Origin: Novosphingobium sp. UBA6272
Lineage (GTDB): Bacteria > Pseudomonadota > Alphaproteobacteria > Sphingomonadales > Sphingomonadaceae
Reading direction: 5' to 3'
DNA: 64,000 bases
NCBI RefSeq assembly: GCF_002440635.1
Contig: NZ_DJUW01000030.1
Span: 11,601 to 75,600, forward strand
Of this stretch, positions 35,425 through 42,748 are shown piece by piece (positions within the stretch are counted from its first letter, which is position 1; every line of letters begins with the position of its first letter). The position numbers were made by a program, and so were the translations under genes. Below the pieces are notes generated by a model. That model made no database searches. It worked only from the letters and a program-made list of their open reading frames with translations, and had not been told where the DNA came from.

Positions 35425-36771
35425 TCACTTCGCGTCTTCGGCGATTTGCGTGACGATCCCGGCCAGCATTTGCTGACGCACCGCCAGAGGCAATTGCGAT
35501 GGATCGCCACCCTCGCTGGCGATATCAGGTTCCAGCGCCAGCGCCCGGTCACGCACGCCTTCGTCGAGAACGAGCAACCAGCACAAAGTCGGTCGCAGCT
35601 TCGGTACGATGACCTGTTCGCCATATTGCGTGCGGAAGAACAGGGCTTCGACCTCGGGTCTTGCGCCTAGGCGGTCGAGCAGTTCTTTCGCCCATTCCGC
35701 CGTCAATAACTCGCGGATTTCGCGGTGACGGAAGCGCACGCTCGCATACACGATGTCGTCGAAGATGCCGGTGCGCAGGAGCGCATCCAGTTCCTGCTCC
35801 GACCATTCGGGCAAGACTGCCGCCGGATCGACACGATCATCCTTGTTGCCATCGTCAGGGAGCGAGACGATGCTCCTCCCGGTTAGCGTCACTGCTGCCG
35901 CTAGTGCTCGCGCACCGCTGCGCGCACGGGCTGGCTCGATCTTCGGCGACGCTCCCGTTTCCGACAGGGGTGACAGTTGGAGTTCGATCAGGCGCTGCAA
36001 CACTTCGAGACGGCTGCCAAGCGCCCCATCGGCTTGCCATTTGCGGATTAGCGCCTTCAAATCGAACGGACGTTCCGCCAGTGTCATCAAATTGCCACGC
36101 TCGATCGCTGTGACAAAAGCGTTCACGTCGACCGCGTGGTGCGCGGCAAACAACTTGATCTGATCGATCTTCAGGCCGCCGAGGCGGTATATCTTGAGGA
36201 CGCCGTCGCTGTCGGCTTCGTCCGAATCTCGCTGATCTCCATCCTGCGCTTCCGTTGGCGCACCGTGGGGCAGGTATTGCTCGACCAGCGTGCGATCGGA
36301 CAATGCCTGCCAGGCGTCTTCCCGGCTGGTGATGATAATCTTCGCGCGCTCGCGCGCGATATGGATGCGCGCGCCGAAAACCCGGATGGCTTCTTCAAGC
36401 GCACGCGGTGTACCGAGTTGCGCTTCGTCGACGGAATCGAGGAAGAAAAACGCTTCGCCGTCGTTCGCAAGCCAGTCGGAAAATTCCGCTGCCGTTCCGA
36501 CCTCGAACGCATCTTCGAACGCGGCGTCGATCGCCTCGATACGAATGAAGAAGGCCTTGGCACCCTTCTCACGAAGTTTGGTGGCGCGATCTTTTGCCTC
36601 GAACGTCTTGCCTGCACCGGGATCGGCCAGCACGAGGACGCGGTAGTGCTCCTCGAGCTCGCGCCATCCTTGCACCGCGCCGCTTGGCTCAGGATGCAGA
36701 AACTCCCAATCGCCCAGCAATGGCTTGGCCGGGACAAAACGGCGGATCAGGGGAACGATGACGTCCTTCAT
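35425..36771 (-). CDS. NACHT/STAND-like NTPase
   Basis: 448 residues. Walker A VLVLADPGAGKTFEAK (about residues 49-58), Walker B AFFFLDSVDEAQLG (about 107-120, hhhhDxxDE as in NACHT proteins), and sensor-1-like IIITSREDAWQ (about 145-155). The C-terminal part has RFRHREIRELLTAEW, typical of the winged-helix region after bacterial NACHT modules. No sensor repeats are fused to it; the large helical protein follows in the next gene. ATGA overlap with the Fic gene (36768-36771) and a 4-bp or near overlap downstream show tight coupling. Confidence 0.8.
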   Translation of the reverse strand: MKDVIVPLIRRFVPAKPLLGDWEFLHPEPSGAVQGWRELEEHYRVLVLADPGAGKTFEAKDRATKLREKGAKAFFIRIEAIDAAFEDAFEVGTAAEFSDWLANDGEAFFFLDSVDEAQLGTPRALEEAIRVFGARIHIARERAKIIITSREDAWQALSDRTLVEQYLPHGAPTEAQDGDQRDSDEADSDGVLKIYRLGGLKIDQIKLFAAHHAVDVNAFVTAIERGNLMTLAERPFDLKALIRKWQADGALGSRLEVLQRLIELQLSPLSETGASPKIEPARARSGARALAAAVTLTGRSIVSLPDDGNKDDRVDPAAVLPEWSEQELDALLRTGIFDDIVYASVRFRHREIRELLTAEWAKELLDRLGARPEVEALFFRTQYGEQVIVPKLRPTLCWLLVLDEGVRDRALALEPDIASEGGDPSQLPLAVRQQMLAGIVTQIAEDAK

Positions 36772-37955
36772 ATCCGCGTCCCCGCATTGGCCGGATAGAG
36801 GTTCGGAAACCAGCGCTCAGCGACATCGGCGGGGAAGGCGAGCCTTAGGGCCGCTTTGTGCGAGGTTGCGGTCAGCATGCCGCGCTCGACCAGGGCGGCG
36901 GTGACATTGCGCGCGCCGCGCTCTTCATAGCCGGTGAGCATCGGGATTTTGGCGCGTTCGACCTCGCCGGCCAATACAGCCTCGCGCAGGACCGCATAGC
37001 TGCCACGTTGCAACCGCTTGGAGCGGATCTCTTCCTCGACATGGATTTCGATGCGCCGCAGCAGCATATCCGGCTCAAGCAATCCGTTCATGAAGCGGAT
37101 CTGGTCGATCGAGCGCTCCAGAAAGAAGCGGCAAAAGGCGATCAGGCCGCGTTGGGTCAGATTGCCCCGGCCATCCCGGTCGCCTTCGCGCGGCCCGTCG
37201 GCCTGCGCGAGCAGTTTCTTGTAAAGCTCCTCATCGCGGGCGAGGCCGCGTGCAACCGACCAAAGGCTGGTTCCGATGCCCAGCCGCTTGAACAAGGCGT
37301 GCGACATCAACCGCGCGACACGGCCGTTGCCGTCGAGAAAGGGATGGATCCACAAGAAACGGTGATGGACAGCACCCACGGCCTGGATTTGTCGGAAACT
37401 ATTGAGTGGTGGCGAGGTGTAGGCCCGATCGAACCGGACCATGAAGCGCGCAAGGTCGGTATGCTCGGGTGGGAGATGCCGCCCAACCTCGACATCACGG
37501 GTCCGCCACTCGCCCGGAACCACAGGGAGTTTTTCGCCGGTTTGCGGATTCGTCACCCACAGCATCTCGGGAGGCAGCCGCGAGCAGAATTCTTCATGCA
37601 GCCAAGCTGCATAGGCAGCGGACGCGGGCCAAACGTCTGGATCGCGGCCTTCGTCGATCAGCCGCTGGACGTGGATATGGGCAATCGCTTCCTGCTGCAG
37701 TTCGCGGCGCTTGGGCTCCGCAGAGAAGTCGTTGGCCAAAGCGCGATCGATGTCGCGCGGATGCGTATCATGTCCCTCGATGAGGTTCGAATAATAGCAG
37801 TTCATCGACCGAACGAGGTTTCCCATGGATTCGCAAAGAATGGGGTGCGCGCGACCCGCGAGGCGATTGGCCTCGGCGATCAGTGTCACGACCTCGTCTT
37901 CGAGGTCTTTCGATGCCTCCTCGGGCACCATAGGTTCCATAGTGGCAATATCCAT
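36768..37955 (-). CDS. Fic-domain protein with N-terminal inhibitory motif
   Basis: Fic proteins usually transfer AMP or another NMP to protein hydroxyls. About 395 residues. The active motif HPFLDGNGRVAR (residues 204-215) is complete. The self-inhibitory helix S-N-L-I-E-G (residues 56-61, pattern S/TxxxE-G/N) is intramolecular, so the enzyme should be kept off until triggered. The C-terminal 100 residues look like a winged-helix domain (AVLREAVLAGEVERAKIPMLTGYEERGARNVTAALVERGML). The ATG at 37953-37955 is preferred; the longer TTG reading from 38027 would overlap a good promoter. Confidence 0.88.
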   Translation of the reverse strand: MDIATMEPMVPEEASKDLEDEVVTLIAEANRLAGRAHPILCESMGNLVRSMNCYYSNLIEGHDTHPRDIDRALANDFSAEPKRRELQQEAIAHIHVQRLIDEGRDPDVWPASAAYAAWLHEEFCSRLPPEMLWVTNPQTGEKLPVVPGEWRTRDVEVGRHLPPEHTDLARFMVRFDRAYTSPPLNSFRQIQAVGAVHHRFLWIHPFLDGNGRVARLMSHALFKRLGIGTSLWSVARGLARDEELYKKLLAQADGPREGDRDGRGNLTQRGLIAFCRFFLERSIDQIRFMNGLLEPDMLLRRIEIHVEEEIRSKRLQRGSYAVLREAVLAGEVERAKIPMLTGYEERGARNVTAALVERGMLTATSHKAALRLAFPADVAERWFPNLYPANAGTRI

Positions 37956-37998
37956 CGCGTTTATGTGCCGGATTTCATGCCGGTTGTAAATGTTGAAA

Positions 37999-38027
37999 AT
38001 ACTAGCTTTAATTGACAATTTGGACAA
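37999..38027 (-). promoter_or_regulatory. Promoter of the Fic-STAND operon
   Basis: On the minus strand, -35 TTGTCC (38022-38027), spacer 17 bp, -10 TAGTAT (37999-38004). The segment is AT-rich, unlike its surroundings. The motif CCGGCACAT occurs just downstream and again upstream near 38045, which could be operator half sites. Confidence 0.6.
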
Positions 38028-38409
38028 TTTTATGCCGCTTCATGTGCCGGATAAAACAACAATTTTCCGGGAAGGGGAAGGTCTTCCCCTGAGCGCGAGC
38101 CGCTGCGCTTCTCTCGCTACCCCTTCGAGCGGGGACACCCCGCAACTCCCCGAGAATCGGAGCGGGGCTGTTGACGCGCTCTGTCTCGAAGACCCTGCGG
38201 GCCTTCTCCTGAGGGCGCCGCGTTTGACGTTGAAGGGCCCGCGCGCACTCTGAACCGGCGGTAACGATATCACGCGCAGGCGACGAAAGCCGACAGACCC
38301 CGCCTTTCCGCCTGCGCTAGCAAGGGCAAGCGATACCTGCCTCCCTTCAGGGTGCGGTTTCTTGTCTTGGCGTTCTCGCTGGCCGCTCGCGCGACACACA
38401 GCATGAGCA
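38028..38409. other. Divergent region between the Fic operon and DUF932
   Basis: No convincing gene. A GC-rich part with CGGGGACACCCCG (hairpin CGGGG/CCCCG) near 38130 is followed by a long untranslated leader toward DUF932. Open frames on both strands are low-complexity and have no ribosome site. Confidence 0.45.
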
Positions 38410-38489
38410 GGTGAGAGTGAGAGGTTGGCTGGCTTCGCCGTGACGGGATGAGGGTCGAGAGAGAGGCTCCCGGCCGCCCGTCATGGAGG
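38410..38489 (+). repeat. Duplicated 5' leader, copy 1 (before DUF932)
   Basis: Runs GTGAGAG...GTGACGGGATGAGGGTCGAGAG...GGCTCCCGGCCGCCCGTCATGGAGG and ends just before the DUF932 start. The flanks GACGGG and CCCGTC can pair as a stem around the purine-rich loop, with the ribosome site (GGAGG) immediately after. A clear second copy precedes the ParB-like gene at 39738-39810. Confidence 0.65.
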
Positions 38490-38496
38490 TTTCCCC

Positions 38497-39690
38497 ATGA
38501 ATATGCAGGTTCTCGATGCGCGCCGCGACGTTGGCGGCGGCTATAAGGTTGATGTCTCACGCGGCCAGCGGATTGGTCGGGTTTCGTCGGAGTGGTTCTC
38601 GCGGCCCGATGATGAGCGCTTTCTCTCGCTTGGCGATCTGGCGTGTTCGGTGCGCGGGCGTTCCGAGCGCAGCCGGACCCGCGTCGTCGAAAGCGCGCTC
38701 ATCCACGTCGAAGCAAACCGCAACGATCCTGAGCGACTGGCACTGATCCTGCCCGGCACCGATGCCCCCGTCATGCCGACGCACTGGAGCTTCGGCCAAC
38801 TGGCGAGCCAGGTCGGCGCGCCTGCCGCCTATCTGCGTCAACTTCCGGCACCGCTCGCGGCGATCAATCTGCAATACGGCCTGACCTCGCACCGCGCCGA
38901 GCAGATCAAGACGCTCGAAACCGACAACGGAAGGCTCGAGCTGCGCGCCGTGACTGGGCCAGACTATGGCAGGATCTACGATCATGAACTCGTCGAAGCG
39001 GTGCAGAAGATCGCAGGTAATGGCACCGGCGACACGCGCTGGAAGGTGCCTGGCGTGCTCGACTGGTCCACCGGCGTCTACAATCCACGCGTCGATATCA
39101 CATGCGACACGACCACGCTTTACGCCTCGGACCGTGATGTGTTCCTGTTCCTGGTCGACGATCTCAATCCGATCGAAGCCGGACGACTGCCCGACGGGTC
39201 GCCCGATCTCTACTTTCGCGGGTTCTACTGCTGGAACTCCGAGGTTGGGGCTAAAACGCTTGGCATGGCGAGCTTCTACCTGCGCGCGGTTTGCCAGAAC
39301 CGGAACCTCTGGGGCGTGGAAGACTTCGAGGAAATCAGCATCCGCCACAGCAAGTATGCGGCGAACCGATTTGCCCACGAAGCTGCGCCGGCGCTGGAAG
39401 GTTTCGCCAACTCCTCGCCCCAGCCGTTCGTCAACGGCATCAAGGCGGCGCGCGAACGCATCGTCGCTCGCACCGACGAAGATCGCAGCGACTTCCTGCG
39501 GAACCGCGGCTTCTCCAAGGCCGAGACCGGCAAGATCATCGAGACCGTGCTGGCCGAGGAAGGTCGCCCGCCTGAGTCCATCTTCGACTTCGTGCAGGGT
39601 ATCACCGCGCTGGCGCGCGACAAGGCCCACCAGGATGCCCGCCTCGACATGGAGGGCAAGGCCAAGAAGTTGCTCGACCGGGTCCATTGA
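38497..39690 (+). CDS. DUF932 family protein
   Basis: 397 residues of the DUF932 family, found on plasmids, phages and conjugative elements. Visible blocks: FGQLASQVGAPAAYLRQLPAPLAAINLQYGL, AVTGPDYGRIYDHELVEAV, VFLFLVDDLNPIEAG, and FYCWNSEVGAKTLGMASFYLRAVCQNRNLWG. The role is undetermined; related phage proteins are early-expressed. It is the first gene of the element's rightward maintenance block, with GGAGG 9 bp before the ATG. Confidence 0.85.
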   Translation: MNMQVLDARRDVGGGYKVDVSRGQRIGRVSSEWFSRPDDERFLSLGDLACSVRGRSERSRTRVVESALIHVEANRNDPERLALILPGTDAPVMPTHWSFGQLASQVGAPAAYLRQLPAPLAAINLQYGLTSHRAEQIKTLETDNGRLELRAVTGPDYGRIYDHELVEAVQKIAGNGTGDTRWKVPGVLDWSTGVYNPRVDITCDTTTLYASDRDVFLFLVDDLNPIEAGRLPDGSPDLYFRGFYCWNSEVGAKTLGMASFYLRAVCQNRNLWGVEDFEEISIRHSKYAANRFAHEAAPALEGFANSSPQPFVNGIKAARERIVARTDEDRSDFLRNRGFSKAETGKIIETVLAEEGRPPESIFDFVQGITALARDKAHQDARLDMEGKAKKLLDRVH

Positions 39691-39737
39691 TCCGGGCTCT
39701 TCCCGTCTGTTGTCCCGCGTGGCGCTGCCTTCTCCGA

Positions 39738-39810
39738 AAGTGAGAGGGCGGCGCTTTGCTTCGTGACGGGTCGAGGCCGAGAGAAAGGCTCCCGGCTGCC
39801 CGTCATGGAG
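39738..39810 (+). repeat. Duplicated 5' leader, copy 2 (before parB-like gene)
   Basis: GTGAGAGGG...CGTGACGGGTCGAGGCCGAGAGAAAGGCTCCCGGCTGCCCGTCATGGAG. Differences from copy 1 are mostly in the loop; the GACGGG/CCCGTC stem arms and the segment GGCTCCCGG are kept, as expected for a conserved RNA or DNA signal. Confidence 0.65.
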
Positions 39811-39817
39811 AACACCC

Positions 39818-41914
39818 ATGACCACGTCTCAAACCAAGTCGTCGGCCAAGCCACTGCCCAAGCTGGTGCTCAGTTCCTCACGCGACATCCCCTTTTCCCA
39901 GCTGGTGCTGAGCCAGAAGAACGTCCGGCGCGTGAAGGTCGGCATCTCGATCGAGGATCTGGCCGATGACATCTATCGCCGGACCCTGCTTCAGAGCCTC
40001 AATGTCCGCGCGATTGTCGATGCCGATGGCCAGGAGACTGGCCAGTTCGAGGTTCCTGCCGGCGGTCGCCGCTTCCGCGCGCTCGAACTGCTGGTCAAGA
40101 CCAAGCGGATGGCGAAGGATCAGCCGGTGCCCTGCGTGGTGCGCGAGGCCGGCATCGCCGAGGAAGATTCGCTCGCCGAAAACGTGATGCGTGAAGGCCT
40201 GCATCCGCTCGACCAGTTCCGCGCCTTCAGCGCGCTGATCGAGGCTGGGCTGTCTGAAGAAGACATCGCAGCGCGGTTCTTCGTCTCAGTCTCGACCGTG
40301 CGGCAGCGTCTGCGGCTCGCTTCGGTCGCGCCCAGCCTGCTCGACGCCTACGCCGACGACGGCATGACGCTCGAACAGCTCATGGCTTTCACTGTCACCG
40401 ACAACCATGCCCGCCAGGAGCAGGTCTGGGAACAGGTCAATCAGGGGCACCATGCGCCTGCGTACCAGATCCGCCGCCTGCTGACCGAGGATGCCATTGC
40501 TGCGAGCGACCGCCGCGTGCGCTTCATCGGGCTTGATGCTTACACCGAGGCGGGCGGCTATGTGATGCGCGACCTGTTCTCATCGGACGACGATGGCTGG
40601 CTGCAGGATCCGGCGCTGGTCGAACTGCTCGTCTCCGAAAAGCTGTCCGAGATCGCCAAGGAAATCGGTGCCGAAGGCTGGAAATGGGTCGAAGCGGCGG
40701 TCGATCTGCCCTACGGCTGCGAGCGCGGCAAACGCCGGATCACCGGCACGACCGCGCCCCTGACCGACGAAGAACAGGTGCGGCTCGATTCGCTGGTCGA
40801 GGAATACGACGCGATCGGCGAGGAATATAGCGATGGCTGCGACCTGCCCGACGAGGTCGATGCCAGGTTGACCGAGATCGACGCCGAACTCACCGCGCTC
40901 AATTGCCGCCCGGTCAGCTATGAGCCGGAAGAGCAGGCCCGCGCTGGCGTATTTGTGTCGCTCGCACACGACGGGCGACTGCGGATCGATCGCGGCTATG
41001 TTCGGCCGGAGGACGAGCCAGTTGCCGAGGGCCAAGATGCGACCGAAACCGGGAGCGTTGGCGGCACCGCCCAGCGCACTACCGTCGTGGTCGGCGGCCA
41101 GGTGCAGGATACCGGCGGTCAGGACGACGAGGACGACGCCATTCGTCCGCTGCCCGATCGGCTCATTGCCGAGCTGACCGCCGAACGCACGGTGGCGCTT
41201 CGTGATGCCGTGGCCAACGCCCCGCAGGCGGCCTTCCTCGCTCTGCTGCATGCGCTGACCCTGTCGGTGTTCCGCTCGCATAGCACCCAGGGCTGCGTGC
41301 AGATCGCCGTCACCCAGGCCTGGCTCGGCAATGTCGCCCCGAACCTGCGCGAGTGCAGCTGGAGCCAGTCGATCCAGGCACGACACGAGCAGTTGGGCGA
41401 AAAGCTGCCCGACGAACCGCAGGCACTGTGGGATGCACTCGCCGCCATGCCGCATGACGAACAGATGGCGCTGCTCGCGCATTGCGTGTCGCTCGGCGTC
41501 AACGCCCTGTTCGAACCTACCCGGGGTTATGACGGGCGCATCTCGGCCCACGGCGTGGCCCAGCGGATCGCGGCAGCCGATGCCCTCGCATCCGTCGTTG
41601 GGCTCGACATGGCGCAGGCGGGCTGGACGCCGACGGTCGACAATTATCTCGGCCGCGTGACCAAGCCGCGGATCATCGAGGCCGTACGCGAAGCCAGGGG
41701 CGATGCGACCGCCGTACTGATCGAGCACCTCAAGAAGGGCGACATGGCGCGCGAAGCCGAACGCCTGCTCGATGGCACGGGCTGGTTGCCCGAACCGCTG
41801 CGTCTGCCAGTCGCCGAGCCGGATGAAGGCAGCACTGATCTGCCCAATTTCCTGAACGACGACCATTCCGACGCCGACGAAGCATACGATCCCATGGCGA
41901 TTGCCGCCGAATGA
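39818..41914 (+). CDS. ParB/RepB/Spo0J-like protein
   Basis: 698 residues. The N-terminal ParB domain has LVLSQKNVRRVKVGISIEDLADDI, VPAGGRRFRALELLVKTKR and SLAENVMREGLHPLDQFRAFSALIEAGLSEEDIAARFFVS (helix-turn-helix). The C-terminal 400 residues are long and acidic, with LTEIDAELTALNCRPVSYEPEEQ. Large ParB-like proteins of this type, without a ParA partner, are typical of this conjugative family and may act as nucleases or regulators rather than in segregation. CTPase motif GERR is replaced by GGRR. Confidence 0.88.
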   Translation: MTTSQTKSSAKPLPKLVLSSSRDIPFSQLVLSQKNVRRVKVGISIEDLADDIYRRTLLQSLNVRAIVDADGQETGQFEVPAGGRRFRALELLVKTKRMAKDQPVPCVVREAGIAEEDSLAENVMREGLHPLDQFRAFSALIEAGLSEEDIAARFFVSVSTVRQRLRLASVAPSLLDAYADDGMTLEQLMAFTVTDNHARQEQVWEQVNQGHHAPAYQIRRLLTEDAIAASDRRVRFIGLDAYTEAGGYVMRDLFSSDDDGWLQDPALVELLVSEKLSEIAKEIGAEGWKWVEAAVDLPYGCERGKRRITGTTAPLTDEEQVRLDSLVEEYDAIGEEYSDGCDLPDEVDARLTEIDAELTALNCRPVSYEPEEQARAGVFVSLAHDGRLRIDRGYVRPEDEPVAEGQDATETGSVGGTAQRTTVVVGGQVQDTGGQDDEDDAIRPLPDRLIAELTAERTVALRDAVANAPQAAFLALLHALTLSVFRSHSTQGCVQIAVTQAWLGNVAPNLRECSWSQSIQARHEQLGEKLPDEPQALWDALAAMPHDEQMALLAHCVSLGVNALFEPTRGYDGRISAHGVAQRIAAADALASVVGLDMAQAGWTPTVDNYLGRVTKPRIIEAVREARGDATAVLIEHLKKGDMAREAERLLDGTGWLPEPLRLPVAEPDEGSTDLPNFLNDDHSDADEAYDPMAIAAE

Positions 41915-41982
41915 GCGGCTGCGCGGGGCGGCTCCGGTCGCCCCGCCAACCTTCATCCCCAATTCCATCAAGGAGCCACGTC

Positions 41983-42501
41983 ATGGCTGACTATTTCACG
42001 CCCACCGTGATCGATCCGGTGATCCCGCTCGCCGCTATGTTGCCGATCGAACGCATGTTCCTCGCACAGGTTTTCGACGAAGAGCTGAATGGCGAGACCG
42101 CATACTATTTCAGCGAAGACGGCGCGAACGACCTGATCTCGCTGCCCGCTGCCGAAGTTCGGGCAGCACTTGATGCCGCGACGCCCGAAACCAGTCGGCT
42201 CGCGCAGAAGCTGATTGACGAGCAGGCCGACGCCATCCTTGGCGATGACGACATCGACCTCGACATGTGCGGTGACCTCTGGGCCGACGTCCTGCAGGAT
42301 ATCGTCCGCCGCTCGCCGGATCTCGACCATCTGACCGTCACCATGGCGTTCACCTGCTCGAAGATGCGGCCTGATGGCTTCGGCGGGCTCGCAATGCTGA
42401 TCACCGCCAGCACCATCCGCTCGGAATCGACGTACACGCTGTTCGACCGCTTCTACGTGGAAGCCCAGGCCAATGGGGAGATCGGTCATGGCCATTCCTG
42501 A
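41983..42501 (+). CDS. Hypothetical protein of the maintenance block
   Basis: 172 acidic residues (MADYFTPTVIDPVIPLAAM...), no membrane segment. AAGGAG lies 9 bp before the ATG. Ends inside the next gene (14-bp overlap). I do not recognise a family. Its constant position between parB-like and strawberry-notch genes in related elements suggests a shared process. Confidence 0.65.
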   Translation: MADYFTPTVIDPVIPLAAMLPIERMFLAQVFDEELNGETAYYFSEDGANDLISLPAAEVRAALDAATPETSRLAQKLIDEQADAILGDDDIDLDMCGDLWADVLQDIVRRSPDLDHLTVTMAFTCSKMRPDGFGGLAMLITASTIRSESTYTLFDRFYVEAQANGEIGHGHS

Positions 42502-42703
42502 CTATGCCCGGCGCAACTTCGAAACGCTGCTCAAAGCCGCCGAGGCCGGTGACCTGGCGCTGATGGAATGCACCGAGGTCGAGAGTGGCGAGACCCGCTT
42601 CGTCCTCTGCGCCGTTGGTCGCAATGACGGTGATTACGTGATGACGCCATTCGGCCATCTCGCCCCTGGCAACCCCTACGAAGCCTATATCCCGCCCGCC
42701 TGA
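42488..42703 (+). CDS. DUF6117-like small protein
   Basis: 71 residues (MAIPDYARRNFETLLKAAEAGDLALMECT...; later RNDGDYVMTPFGHLAPGNPYEAY). This is a compact conserved family on sphingomonad and rhizobial plasmids and integrative elements, function unknown. GGGGAG lies 7 bp upstream. Confidence 0.75.
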   Translation: MAIPDYARRNFETLLKAAEAGDLALMECTEVESGETRFVLCAVGRNDGDYVMTPFGHLAPGNPYEAYIPPA

Positions 42704-42748
42704 GCTCTGGCCGCTTCGCCTCTCACCACTCAATCAAAGGACAATCCC

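Noticed and set aside
38040..38399. Minus-strand frame upstream of DUF932
   Set aside because: Arg/Ser/Pro-rich, no ribosome site, crosses the Fic-operon regulatory region and the leader.
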